From: an uncultured Cohaesibacter sp.
Lineage (GTDB): Bacteria > Pseudomonadota > Alphaproteobacteria > Rhizobiales > Cohaesibacteraceae
Direction of reading: 5' to 3'
Length of the DNA stretch: 64,000 nucleotides
Assembly (NCBI RefSeq): GCF_963664735.1
Contig: NZ_OY761553.1
Coordinates: forward strand, 3,655,001-3,719,000
The notes beneath the pieces are model-generated. The model made no database searches, was not told the DNA's origin, and worked only from the letters and a program-made list of their open reading frames with translations. The position numbers and the translations under genes are program-made. Shown one piece after another: positions 52,724 through 61,790 of the stretch (position 1 is its first letter; every line of letters starts with the position of its first letter).

Positions 52724-53763
52724 CGATTGCCATCAAGTTCGAAAATGTTTCCATCATCTTCGGTGACAAGCCCCATAAGGCTCTGTCTTTATTGGACAAG
52801 GGGCTGGATCGGGCCACAATTCAGGAAAAAACCGATCAGGTTGTTGGGGTTCATAACTGCTCCTTTGATGTGAAAGAAGGTGAGATCTTTGTTCTCATGG
52901 GGCTTTCCGGATCAGGCAAGTCTACATTGTTGCGGGCTGTGAACGGGCTCAACCCGGTGCTTCGCGGCGCTGTGCAGGTGAATATGGGAGATCGGCTGAT
53001 CGATGTTACCGAGGCCAGCAAGCCAGAGCTGCGTTATATCCGTAGCCAGAGGGTGGCGATGGTGTTCCAGCAGTTCGCCTTGTTGCCATGGCGCACAGTT
53101 GTCGAGAATGTGGGACTTGGGCTGGAGCTTTCCGGAATTCCCAAAAAGCAACGGCGGGAAAAGGCGCTTGAACAGCTCGCCATGGTCGGGCTGCAAGACT
53201 GGGCGGATAATCAGGTGTGTGAGTTGTCGGGTGGCATGCAGCAGAGGGTCGGGCTGGCGCGTGCCTTTGCAACCGATGCGCCCATTCTGCTCATGGACGA
53301 GCCATTTTCCGCGCTTGATCCGCTTATTCGCACCAAGCTTCAGGATGAGCTGCTTGATCTTCAGCACAAGCTTAAGCGAACGATCCTGTTCGTCAGTCAC
53401 GATCTGGACGAGGCCTTCAAATTGGGCAACCGCATTGCCATCATGGAGGGCGGGCACATCAGTCAGATTGGAACGCCACAAACTATTTTCTCCAAGCCGG
53501 CAGATGATTATGTGGCTGACTTTGTAGCCAATATGAACCCACTTGGCGTACTGCGTGTGAGCGATGCGATGGAGAGGCCCGCATCATCAAGTTACGAGCA
53601 ATCCGTTGCCGAAGAGGCGCTTCTTGCCGATGTGCTTGCTGCATTGGCCCGAAATGACAATCCTCTGGGAGTTCTGAGGGGCGATGAACTGGTGGGGGAA
53701 CTGTCCGCCAAAAGAGTTCTGAAGTTTCTTTCTGGTCACTTTGCAGAAGAGAGCGAATCCTAG
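52720..53763 (+). CDS. choV: Choline ABC transporter ATPase
   Basis: About 347 aa ProV/ChoV-type ATPase. Walker A is GLSGSGKST near residue 64, signature LSGGMQQRVGLARAF, Walker B ILLMDEPFSALDP, H-loop FVSHDLDEAF. The C-terminus lacks the tandem CBS domains of ProV and ends in a short regulatory-looking tail. It starts at GTG 52720 overlapping the choW stop. Energises choline uptake. Confidence 0.93.
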   Translation: MTIAIKFENVSIIFGDKPHKALSLLDKGLDRATIQEKTDQVVGVHNCSFDVKEGEIFVLMGLSGSGKSTLLRAVNGLNPVLRGAVQVNMGDRLIDVTEASKPELRYIRSQRVAMVFQQFALLPWRTVVENVGLGLELSGIPKKQRREKALEQLAMVGLQDWADNQVCELSGGMQQRVGLARAFATDAPILLMDEPFSALDPLIRTKLQDELLDLQHKLKRTILFVSHDLDEAFKLGNRIAIMEGGHISQIGTPQTIFSKPADDYVADFVANMNPLGVLRVSDAMERPASSSYEQSVAEEALLADVLAALARNDNPLGVLRGDELVGELSAKRVLKFLSGHFAEESES

Positions 53764-53772
53764 GCCGCTATT

Positions 53773-54687
53773 TTAGGGTGTCGGAGGTACGCCGAGATAG
53801 TCGACAAAGCGGCTGGCAACGTGTGAAAGCGTGCGGTTGGCTGGCATGAGCAAATAGAGCGCCCTCGTTAAACTCAGGTCAGACAATTCCACAAAGGCGA
53901 TCAATGGGTCATGCATCATCATCACTGCTTCTCGTGGCAACAGGGCAACGCCTATCCCTGCCCGGATGAGGCATAGTTGTCCGATGGTGGAATGGGCATG
54001 GAGGCTACCCTGACGCATTTGCGGCGGCAGTTCTTCACATCGGCCAAGCAGACGCGCGATGCCTGTTTCTCCATCCAGATGGATAAGGCTATACGGATCG
54101 ATCTGCTGGAGGGAGGCAGGGGTTCCCCTGACGGCGAGGGGGTGCTCCTTGTGGCAGGCAAGGCCGAAGGGGTCTCGGCTGATTTCACTTTGCAGAATAT
54201 CAGGTGAGCGATCGGCCCGGCCCGCGATGGCGATATCGAGGGCGCCTTCAGAAACCATTTGAGCGAGATGCTCGGCGATATCATCATAGAGCTGGATCGT
54301 GATTGCGGGAAAATCGGACCGGAACTTTGAGAGCGCTGGTGCCAAAGTGCCCGAGATGGCCGAAGGCGAGGCACCAATAGACAGATGTCCCTGCGTCAGG
54401 TCTGCGGCCTCTTTCAGGCGCGCAAAAGCGCCGTCCAATCCTTGCAATAGAGGTCGTGTTTCCTGAAGGAAGGCAAGGCCCGCTATGGTTGGCTTCGGGG
54501 GCCTTTGTTTGCGGTCAAACAGGCTGATGCCAGCGCTTTCTTCCAGCTGTCGGATCGTCTCTGATAGTGCGGAGGGAACGACGCCGAGGCGCTGGGCTGC
54601 AAGCGTGAAAGAGCCTTCCTGCCAGATGGCATGGGCGGCGCGTAAGTGTCGTAGATTTAAGTTCGTATTTTCCGAATTTATTTTCAT
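53773..54687 (-). CDS. LysR-type regulator, divergent from the ydiJ-like gene
   Basis: About 304 aa. The HTH lies in LNLRHLRAAHAIWQEGSFTLAAQRLGVVPSALSETIRQLE (residues 10-50); the effector domain starts near residue 95 (HLSIGASPSAISGTLAPAL). The ATG lacks a clear ribosome binding site and lies inside an inverted repeat (54682-54707), suggesting autoregulation. Probably regulates the adjacent dehydrogenase. Confidence 0.85.
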   Translation of the reverse strand: MKINSENTNLNLRHLRAAHAIWQEGSFTLAAQRLGVVPSALSETIRQLEESAGISLFDRKQRPPKPTIAGLAFLQETRPLLQGLDGAFARLKEAADLTQGHLSIGASPSAISGTLAPALSKFRSDFPAITIQLYDDIAEHLAQMVSEGALDIAIAGRADRSPDILQSEISRDPFGLACHKEHPLAVRGTPASLQQIDPYSLIHLDGETGIARLLGRCEELPPQMRQGSLHAHSTIGQLCLIRAGIGVALLPREAVMMMHDPLIAFVELSDLSLTRALYLLMPANRTLSHVASRFVDYLGVPPTP

Positions 54688-54707
54688 AATTTTCTAATTT
54701 TATGAAA
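54682..54707. promoter_or_regulatory. Inverted repeat in the LysR/ydiJ gap
   Basis: TTTCATAA (54682-54689) and TTATGAAA (54700-54707), 8-bp perfect arms with a 10-bp spacer. It overlaps the LysR start codon and lies about 45 bp before the dehydrogenase start. Spacing fits a LysR-type T-N11-A element. Confidence 0.5.
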
Positions 54708-54752
54708 TTCTTGGTCTTGATACAAGGAGCGATCTTTGTTTGGAGATGAGCA

Positions 54753-57584
54753 ATGCAGGATAATTCAAAGAAATGGCTTGGCGCTTTGGAGAGCGCGTTG
54801 ACCTCTCACGGTTTTGAAGGGGACTTCGAGTTTGACAGCGCTCTGCGTGCGGCCATGTCGACCGATAACTCCGTTTATCAAATTTATCCTGATCTCATTG
54901 TGGCTCCTCGAAATGCGAAGGACGTGGTGGCACTGCTCGAGGTGATGTCCCGCCCGGATTTTTCGCATCTTGCTCTGACGCCCCGTGGTGGTGGCACCGG
55001 AACCAATGGGCAGAGCCTCAACCAAGGGGTGATCCTTGATTTTCGCAGACACATGCACAAGCTGATTGCGGTCAATGTCAAGGAGCACTGGGCTGATGTT
55101 GAGCCGGGCATGGTGCTGGATGATCTCAACAGCCAGCTTCGCGCTTTCGGGCTTTTCTTTGCGCCGGAAGCTTCCACCTCCACCCGCTGCACCATCGGGG
55201 GCATGGTCTCGACTGACGCGTCCGGCAAGGGGTCTCGCATCTATGGCAAGACATCTGACAATATTGTCGGGCTTGAGATTGCCTGCCCTCATGGCGTGCT
55301 ATTCTCCGTGGCATCCTCTCCGGATTGGGCTTTGCCAATGCTGTCTGCTGCTGAACAGGCTGCTCGCGGTGGTCGTGATGCTTTCATCGCCAATACGCCG
55401 AAGATCAATCGCCGTTTTACCGGCTATGATCTGGAAAGAGCTTGTCCTGAAGATGGCGGGTTTGAGTGGTGGCGGTTGTTTCTTGGGGCAGAAGGCACGT
55501 TGGCACCGATTACCCGTATTCGTGTGAAGCTACGCCCGCTGCCAAAAGAGAAGCGCTTGATTGTTGCAAGCTTTTCCTCCTTTCATGCTGCCCTTGCTGC
55601 TGCAACGCCGCTTTTGCAAGATGAGCCAACGGCCATCGAAGTGATGGATGAACGCGTTCAGCAACTGGCTGAAGATGCCGGTATTTTGAACCGGCTGCCA
55701 GAGGCATTGCGGCCGAGGGATGGCGCATCTGCGGCTTATGTGTTTCTGGAATTCAATGGCGATGACGCTGCGCTGTTGGCTGAGCGCATCAGGGCAAGTC
55801 ATGCACGTCTCTTTACGCTTGATGGCATCACTGCCGTGCATATGGCAAAGGATAGCGACGAAATCCGCGAGCTTTGGGCCATTCGTTCTGCTGGCGTTGG
55901 ATTGCTCGGCAAGGTCGATGGGCCAGTGCGCCCTGTGGCCTTTGTCGAGGATTGCGTGGTGCCGCCGGAAAACATCGCGCGGTTTCTTGGCGAGTTCCGG
56001 TCGGTCCTCAAAGAGCATGATCTCGGCTTTGGCATGTATGGGCATGTTGATGTGGGGTGTCTCCACATTCGCCCGGCGCTCGATATAGATCAGCAGGGCG
56101 ACAGGGATAAGCTGGTTTCGGTTTCCAGGGCTGTGTTTGAACTGACGCGCAAATATGGGGGCATTTTCTGGGGCGAGCATGGCAAAGGTGTGCGTGGCAC
56201 GTTTCTGGCCGAATGGATCGGTGCGGAGGCCTATCGGGCACTGCAGCAGGTCAAAGCCGCCTTCGATCCTTATGGGCGCTACAATCCGGGCAAGCTGGTG
56301 AGTGTTAATGGTCCTGTCATGGATATCGCGACCACCAATTTCAGGGTCTTTAATGCTGAGCCTGGCGATCCGCTTGAAAAGGCTTTTCGCTGCAATGGCA
56401 ATGCGCAATGTCTCAGCTATCAGGCGGCGACGCCAATGTGTCCATCATTCAAGGCAACGGCTGATCTGAGATATTCCCCAAAAGGGCGAGCCGATGCCTT
56501 ACGTGCCTGGAAGGTGGCCAAAGACAAAAGAGCCAAACAGGAGGTCGACGAAATTGACTTGCTCAATGTGCTGGATAATTGCCTTGGCTGCAAAGCCTGC
56601 GCCAGCAGTTGCCCGGTGCAGGTAGACATTCCCCACATGCGCTCTGTCTTTTATGCTGACTATTTCAAGCATCACACCCGGCCATTGAAAGACCGGTTGA
56701 TCTTGCTTGCTGAAAGGCTGAGCCCCATGATGGTGAGGATGAATGCCGCTTTGCGACCGCTGTGGCCTGTTGCCCGTCAAGTTGCTTCATCTGTTCTGGA
56801 CGTGGTGGATTTGCCGCAAGAGCTTGCGCGCCCGATGGCTTGTACGGATACCATAGCACTGGCAGATCTCGGGCACGCCTTGCCGGAGGATGCCGTGCTT
56901 GTCTGGCAGGATTGGTTTACGGCACTGTTTGATGAAAGCGTGCAGCGCGATACGCTTTCCGGTTTGAAGGCGCTTGGCTACAAACCTCTTCTGGTGGAGA
57001 TGCTTCCTGCAGGCAAGGTGGCGCTCAATATGGGGGATCTTGAAGGCTTCAAAGGCATGGCGGCAAGGCTTTCGAATGAATTGCAAAAAGCATCAAGATC
57101 CGCCGTGCCAATGATCGGGCTGGATCCGGCTCTGGTGATGCATGTGCGGGATGACTATCCAAAGTTTGGTTTTTCCGTGCCGGAGTTGCTTCTACCACAG
57201 GAATTCCTGACAAGAGAAATCGCCAACGGTCGCATTTTGCCCAAAGCGCATGATGTAAAGGCTGCAAAGCTTCTTGGGCACTGCACCGAAGCGACGTCGC
57301 AAACCAGAGCCAGCGCCATGTGGAAAGAGGTTTTTGCTGCTATCGGCATCGAGCTTGCTACGCCTTCGACGGGATGTTGCGGGATGGCTGGGCTGTTTGG
57401 TCATCAGAAACGGCATCAGGCCATGTCTCGCAAGCTTTTCGAACTGTCATGGAAGGATCATGTGCAACAGGATATGCCGGTGGTGGCGACCGGCTTTTCG
57501 TGCCGTTGTCAGACCGAGAGGCTTGAGGGCCAAGACTTGCGCCATCCGCTTGGTTTGATTGCGCAATGGCTTGACCCAGTGTGA
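54753..57584 (+). CDS. ydiJ: YdiJ-type D-2-hydroxyglutarate dehydrogenase
   Basis: About 943 aa flavin and iron-sulfur fusion. The N-terminal FAD_binding_4 (PCMH) domain contains TPRGGGTGTNGQSLNQGVILD; the FAD-oxidase C domain includes FGMYGHVDVGCLHIRPALD and FWGEHGKGVRG. Then a ferredoxin-like part with CLGCKACASSCPVQVDIP and a second Cys cluster CNGNAQCLSYQAATPMCPSF, and a C-terminal CCG-type domain (LGHCTE; STGCCGMAG; GFSCRCQTERL). YdiJ proteins oxidise D-2-hydroxyglutarate to 2-oxoglutarate. It is slightly shorter than E. coli YdiJ (about 1018 aa as I recall). The acceptor is probably an electron-transfer chain component. Confidence 0.88.
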   Translation: MQDNSKKWLGALESALTSHGFEGDFEFDSALRAAMSTDNSVYQIYPDLIVAPRNAKDVVALLEVMSRPDFSHLALTPRGGGTGTNGQSLNQGVILDFRRHMHKLIAVNVKEHWADVEPGMVLDDLNSQLRAFGLFFAPEASTSTRCTIGGMVSTDASGKGSRIYGKTSDNIVGLEIACPHGVLFSVASSPDWALPMLSAAEQAARGGRDAFIANTPKINRRFTGYDLERACPEDGGFEWWRLFLGAEGTLAPITRIRVKLRPLPKEKRLIVASFSSFHAALAAATPLLQDEPTAIEVMDERVQQLAEDAGILNRLPEALRPRDGASAAYVFLEFNGDDAALLAERIRASHARLFTLDGITAVHMAKDSDEIRELWAIRSAGVGLLGKVDGPVRPVAFVEDCVVPPENIARFLGEFRSVLKEHDLGFGMYGHVDVGCLHIRPALDIDQQGDRDKLVSVSRAVFELTRKYGGIFWGEHGKGVRGTFLAEWIGAEAYRALQQVKAAFDPYGRYNPGKLVSVNGPVMDIATTNFRVFNAEPGDPLEKAFRCNGNAQCLSYQAATPMCPSFKATADLRYSPKGRADALRAWKVAKDKRAKQEVDEIDLLNVLDNCLGCKACASSCPVQVDIPHMRSVFYADYFKHHTRPLKDRLILLAERLSPMMVRMNAALRPLWPVARQVASSVLDVVDLPQELARPMACTDTIALADLGHALPEDAVLVWQDWFTALFDESVQRDTLSGLKALGYKPLLVEMLPAGKVALNMGDLEGFKGMAARLSNELQKASRSAVPMIGLDPALVMHVRDDYPKFGFSVPELLLPQEFLTREIANGRILPKAHDVKAAKLLGHCTEATSQTRASAMWKEVFAAIGIELATPSTGCCGMAGLFGHQKRHQAMSRKLFELSWKDHVQQDMPVVATGFSCRCQTERLEGQDLRHPLGLIAQWLDPV

Positions 57585-57603
57585 GCCACAAGGCCGTGTT
57601 GTG

Positions 57604-58389
57604 CTAGATCAGGTCATCGCCGACGATGATTATCTCCACGTCGGCTTCTGTCAGGGCATCTTTTAGAGTCTGGCTCAATGGTCTGTCGGTCACGATGCGG
57701 GTGATGCGATTGAGCGGGGCAATTTCGAAAACGGCGCGCCTATCAAACTTGCTGTGATCCGCCACAATGGTGACGGTGCTTGCGCGGCCCATCATGGCCC
57801 GGGCTATTTCAGCTTCCTGAAGATCAAAATCCATGATGCATGTTGCATCCATGGCCCCAATGGTCAATACGGCGTGTTCTGCCCTGAACTGAGCGATTTG
57901 CTCCAATGCCAGAGGACCCAGATTCTCCGCCACTTCAGGTTCATAGGCTCCTCCGATGAGAAAAACCTTGCCAAGTTTTTCTTCTGCGATGGTTGCCGCG
58001 ATGCGGGGGGAGTTTGTTATGACTGTGAGGGACGGAATCTGTGCCAGTTCTTTAGCCACTGCGAGTGTGGTGCTGCCCGTATCCATGAAGATGGAGTCTC
58101 CGGGCTTGAACAGGCGTCCTGTCGTGGCCGCAATCATCCGCTTTTCGCTTATGTTATGCGCTTCCCTAGTGGCATAAGGACTTTCCGTGTGCGGGTCGTC
58201 CTGTTGTGTTTCCAGTGAACGAGCGCCGCCGTGGTATTTGTGCAAGACCCCTTCCGCTTCCAGCTTGGTCAAATCTCTGCGGATTGTCTCTCTTGACACG
58301 TTGAGTTTCTCGGCCAGATCTTCCACGGAGATGTCGTGAAAGCGATTGACATGGGCCAGAACCTCGCGTCGGCGTTCTCTTGGATGCAT
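57604..58389 (-). CDS. DeoR family regulator (GlpR-like)
   Basis: About 261 aa. N-terminal HTH_DeoR: RRREVLAHVNRFHDISVEDLAEKLNVSRETIRRDLTKLEAEGVLHKYHGGARS (residues 5-58). C-terminal DeoRC sensor domain (residues 75-235) with the phosphosugar loop DSIFMDTGSTTLAVAKEL and FLIGGAYEPEVAENLG. AAGGA lies before the ATG. Divergent from the GlpA-like/FGGY kinase operon; GlpR relatives bind glycerol-3-phosphate, which fits, but the ligand is not proven. A BetI-like site overlaps its upstream region. Confidence 0.87.
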   Translation of the reverse strand: MHPRERRREVLAHVNRFHDISVEDLAEKLNVSRETIRRDLTKLEAEGVLHKYHGGARSLETQQDDPHTESPYATREAHNISEKRMIAATTGRLFKPGDSIFMDTGSTTLAVAKELAQIPSLTVITNSPRIAATIAEEKLGKVFLIGGAYEPEVAENLGPLALEQIAQFRAEHAVLTIGAMDATCIMDFDLQEAEIARAMMGRASTVTIVADHSKFDRRAVFEIAPLNRITRIVTDRPLSQTLKDALTEADVEIIIVGDDLI

Positions 58390-58423
58390 GACATTCCTTT
58401 TGGATCTGCTGCGCCCAAAATGC

Positions 58424-58441
58424 GGATTGTCTGGTCAATCC
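58424..58441. promoter_or_regulatory. Second BetI-like site, upstream of the DeoR gene
   Basis: GGATTG (58424-58429) and CAATCC (58436-58441) flank TCTGGT. The 14-bp core ATTGTCTGGTCAAT (58426-58439) is identical to the core of the BetI-type operator upstream of choX. It lies 35 bp from the DeoR gene. Confidence 0.55.
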
Positions 58442-58518
58442 AGTTCAAGTTGCATGGGCGCAACCTTTATCTTCTATAGTGCTAGCGAACTGCCCTTCTT
58501 TGGTCAAGGCAACTCTCT

Positions 58519-58644
58519 CCTGAGAGCAGAGAAGCCCGCCCCTCTATTTGGGCCAAAAGAGCCGGGTCTCTGTTCTCAGGAATTGGGGAAGGGACAAGCC
58601 TTCCCTTTGTCTGGGAATGGAGTAGGTCGGAAGATTACTCCATT
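58519..58644. ncRNA. Possible structured RNA, three hairpins
   Basis: Hairpin 1: CCTGAG, CAGA, CCCG (58519-58538) pair with CGGG, TCTG, CTCAGG (58563-58580) with short internal loops. Hairpin 2: GGGAAGG/CCTTCCC (58586-58605). Hairpin 3: AATGGAGT/ACTCCATT (58616-58644). It may be an sRNA or a leader element; transcription and strand are unknown. Confidence 0.3.
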
Positions 58645-59154
58645 GCCTTGCATTATGCGGCGAAATTCTATGTCGAACCGTTTGCCATCGTAATTTGTCT
58701 TGACCGTATGAGCTTGATCTCGGGTAAGTTTGCTCATTTCTTATATTTTTTTTAGCAAATAATTGCGCTTTCTCAATCGAAAATTTGCGAAATGGTCAGA
58801 ATATTTCGACTGATTGACCGTTTTGTGTGTTAATTTCCCCAGATAATGCATTGTTACTCAATTACTTCACATAAAATTTGACCGTATATGTGTTTTACTG
58901 TTGTTTTGTTGTTTTTCTGTTGATTGTCGGACTGTTTTGATCCAAGTTTAGGCAAGCTGAAGGACTGAAATGGTGCTTTTGTCGATATTGGGTCCGTCTG
59001 GCGTTGTTTGCGTGCGCTTTGATCTAGCCTTCGCTGCTCTTTAAAATGGATGTCTTGCTGGAGATGGCGTGACTTTCCCTCATTTTCGTCGATGCCTGCC
59101 TGAGGCTGGTGTCGAAAATTGCCGCCAGGTCGGCGCTTTTGGACTTGAAATGCA

Positions 59155-60567
59155 ATGATAAAGAAGACTGAAAACCCCAGATTGGATGAATCGTTCGATG
59201 TTGCCGTTATCGGGGCCGGGGTGGTCGGATGTGCTGTGACGCGCCGGTTCGCGATGGCGGGAGCTAAAGTCATTTTGATCGAAAAGGGCGCCGATATTCT
59301 TTCTGGCGCTTCCAAGGCCAACAGTGCCATTTTGCACACGGGATTTGATGCGCCTCCCGGCAGTCTGGAGCTGGAGCTGGTGCAAGCCGGGCGCGAAGAA
59401 TATTTCAAGATCAGGGACAGCCTCAGTCTCAAGCTGGTCAGAACCGGTGCGCTTGTTTGTGCCTGGGATGATGAGCAGTCGGACAAACTGGAGGGGATCC
59501 TTCACAAGGGACATGAAAATGGCGTCGCCGAGCTCAATTTGCTTGGTTCAGCTGCCGCGCGTGCAACTCTGCCGGCGCTTTCTGAGAAACTTGTTTCTGC
59601 CGTTGAAGTTGTCGGGGAGCATATCATTGACCCGTGGTCTGCGCCTCTTGCCTATCTCACGCAAGCGGTTGAACTGGGGGCCACTTTCCTTCGCAATGCC
59701 GAGTTGATGAGTGGCTCTTTCGATGGAGAATGGCTGCTGGAAACGTCTGCAGGTGCGGTTAGAACACATTCGGTGGTGAATGCGGCGGGGCTTTTTGGTG
59801 ATGTGGTTGATGATCGTCTTGGATTGGGCGCTGACTTCACCATTAAGCCCCGCAAGGGACAGTTTATTGTCTTGGATAAGGCGGCCTCAAAATATGTTCC
59901 CCGCATTATCCTGCCTGTGCCAACCGAGAGAACCAAAGGCATCGTCGTTTGTCCGACGGCTTTTGGTAATGTGCTGGTTGGTCCTACTGCCGAAGAGCAG
60001 GATGATCGCTACCGCGCGACCGTTGAAGAGGATACTCTACGGACGTTGCTCAAGCATGGGGCGGATATCGTTCCTGCTCTTGCGGGCATTCCGGTTACGG
60101 CGGTTTATGCCGGTTTGCGCCCTGCAACCGAAGAAAAACATTATCGTGTGGCCTGCCGTCCGGAAAAGCGGGCCATTACACTGGGGGGCATTCGCTCGAC
60201 CGGTCTTAGCTCGTCGCTGGGGCTGGCGCAGCATGCACTCAAACTGCATGAAAGCTTCGATGCCAACTTTACGGCGCCTGAGGTAATTCCCAATCTGGTT
60301 GTTCCCAATCTGACAGAAACAGAAGAGCGTGATTGGCAAAAGCCGGGGCGTGGTGAAATCGTATGCCATTGTGAAATGGTAACAAGGCGAGAAATTGAGG
60401 CAACTTTTGACAGTCTCGTTCCTCCGGGAGATTTTGGGGGGCTGAGGCGACGCACGCGTGCATGCATGGGGCGCTGTCAGGGTTTCTATTGCAACGGCAA
60501 ATTGGCCGAAATGACAAAGGGTCGTTTGGAGACCCCGCTTGCTGCCGATAAGGAGGACAAGAAATGA
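59155..60567 (+). CDS. GlpA-like FAD-dependent dehydrogenase with 2Fe-2S domain
   Basis: About 470 aa DAO-type FAD oxidoreductase resembling anaerobic glycerol-3-phosphate dehydrogenase GlpA. The FAD motif DVAVIGAGVVGCAVTRRFAMAGAKVILIEKG is at residues 13-44; ANSAILHTGFDAPPGSLE is the GlpA/D-type substrate region. The C-terminal BFD-like [2Fe-2S] domain holds four Cys in EIVCHCEMVTRREIE and CMGRCQGFYC. No signal peptide. Its ATGA junction with the next gene, another FAD enzyme, suggests a two-flavoprotein complex; the FGGY kinase follows. Confidence 0.85.
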   Translation: MIKKTENPRLDESFDVAVIGAGVVGCAVTRRFAMAGAKVILIEKGADILSGASKANSAILHTGFDAPPGSLELELVQAGREEYFKIRDSLSLKLVRTGALVCAWDDEQSDKLEGILHKGHENGVAELNLLGSAAARATLPALSEKLVSAVEVVGEHIIDPWSAPLAYLTQAVELGATFLRNAELMSGSFDGEWLLETSAGAVRTHSVVNAAGLFGDVVDDRLGLGADFTIKPRKGQFIVLDKAASKYVPRIILPVPTERTKGIVVCPTAFGNVLVGPTAEEQDDRYRATVEEDTLRTLLKHGADIVPALAGIPVTAVYAGLRPATEEKHYRVACRPEKRAITLGGIRSTGLSSSLGLAQHALKLHESFDANFTAPEVIPNLVVPNLTETEERDWQKPGRGEIVCHCEMVTRREIEATFDSLVPPGDFGGLRRRTRACMGRCQGFYCNGKLAEMTKGRLETPLAADKEDKK

Positions 60568-61790
60568 CCGAATATACGGCAGATGTCATCATTGTTGGTG
60601 CCGGGCCTTCAGGTGTTGCTGCGGCTTTGGAATTGAAACGCCGCGGCGTGGAAAAGGTTGTTATCCTTGATCGTGAAACCGGGGTCGGTGGGGCTACTCG
60701 CCATTGCAGCCACTCTCCTTTTGGCATGCTGGAATATCATCGAGTATATTTTGGCGGTGCCTTTGGGCGGAAACTGGAAGCCGACGCGCGACAGGCCGGG
60801 GTCGAGATCCGTCTTGGGCATTCGGTTGTTTCGCTCAACGAGGACGCCAGTATTGAAGTATCCTCCACAAACGGGCTTGAGACAATGCAGGCACGTCGGG
60901 TTATCGTTGCCACTGGCGCACGGGAAAAACCACGCTCGGCAAGGTTGATTGGCGGTGATCGGCCAATCGGTGTTATCACGACAGGGACGCTGCAGTCTTA
61001 TGTTGCTTTTTATGGTCTTATGCCGTTCAAGCGCCCGCTGATTGTGGGGTCGGAATTCGTTACTGTTTCTGCTTTGCTGACCTGCCTTACCCATGGTGCG
61101 CGACCGGCAGGGATTATCGAGCCAATGCCTTTTGTCATGGCCAAGTCTCCTCTGGACTGGTTCCCCAAGATGACAGGTCTTCCCATTCAGACCGCAACGG
61201 AACTGATAGACATTCGCGGTGGCAAGCGCGTTGAATCGGCCGTCATCAAGAGCCATGGGCAGCAAAAGGAATTGAGCTGTGATGGTATCTTGTTGACGGG
61301 CCGGTTTACGCCTGAAGCTGCGCTTTTGATGCAATCTTCGCTTGATCTGGCCAAGGGAAGTGCCGGTCCTGCCATAGATCAGGACGGGCGCATGCGCAAT
61401 CCTCACTATTTTGCGGCTGGTAACGTCTTGCGTGCTGTTGAAACCGGTGGTTGGTCCTATCGTGAAGGGCGAAAGATCGGTGCTGCGGTTGCCGATGATC
61501 TGGTGCACGGGCTATCGGGGGATGAGCCACTGACAGTTTCGTTTGATGATCCGATCAAGCTTGTGGTGCCTACTCTCTTGCGTCGCGAGCGAATCCGTTC
61601 TGGTGCGATGAAGGATTTTCAGTTACGGTTTTCAGACCGTGCGAAAGGCACTCTCACGTTAAACCTTGATGGAAAAACTGCTTTCAGGAAAAGTGGGGAA
61701 TGGTTGCCTGAACGGCGCCTTCTTGTGCCAATCCCTGAAGCCGCAGCTCATGCGGCAACTGTTCATTTCGGCTTTGAGGAATCAGCATGA
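60564..61790 (+). CDS. FAD/NAD(P)-binding oxidoreductase, second subunit
   Basis: About 408 aa. GAGPSGVAAALELKRRGVEKVVILDRE binds FAD near residue 10; VIVATGAREKPRSARLIGGDRP and NPHYFAAGNVLRAVETGGWSYREGRKIG are Pyr_redox_2 landmarks. It resembles the small flavoprotein that accompanies GlpA-like dehydrogenases (as in Thermotoga) and opine/HCN oxidases. Starts by ATGA overlap with the upstream gene and ends by ATGA overlap with the kinase. Probably passes electrons from the GlpA-like subunit to NAD(P) or another carrier (inference). Confidence 0.8.
   Translation: MTEYTADVIIVGAGPSGVAAALELKRRGVEKVVILDRETGVGGATRHCSHSPFGMLEYHRVYFGGAFGRKLEADARQAGVEIRLGHSVVSLNEDASIEVSSTNGLETMQARRVIVATGAREKPRSARLIGGDRPIGVITTGTLQSYVAFYGLMPFKRPLIVGSEFVTVSALLTCLTHGARPAGIIEPMPFVMAKSPLDWFPKMTGLPIQTATELIDIRGGKRVESAVIKSHGQQKELSCDGILLTGRFTPEAALLMQSSLDLAKGSAGPAIDQDGRMRNPHYFAAGNVLRAVETGGWSYREGRKIGAAVADDLVHGLSGDEPLTVSFDDPIKLVVPTLLRRERIRSGAMKDFQLRFSDRAKGTLTLNLDGKTAFRKSGEWLPERRLLVPIPEAAAHAATVHFGFEESA

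Larger units (their letters stand above)
58390..59154. other. 765-bp intergenic region: BetI-like site, hairpins, TTGACCGT repeats
   Basis: No convincing gene. From left: BetI-like site (58424-58441), three consecutive hairpins (58519-58580, 58586-58605, 58616-58644), then TTGACCGT three times (58700-58707, 58814-58821, 58878-58885), and a T-rich tract around 58895-58925 just past the last of them. The first and third TTGACCGT copies extend to TTGACCGTAT. Such features suggest a complex promoter or a transcribed structured leader for the GlpA-like operon. Confidence 0.5.

Noticed and set aside
58854-59486. Reverse ORF of 210 codons across the GlpA-like start
   Set aside because: Overlaps the FAD-binding motif of a convincing gene and a low-complexity T-rich tract.
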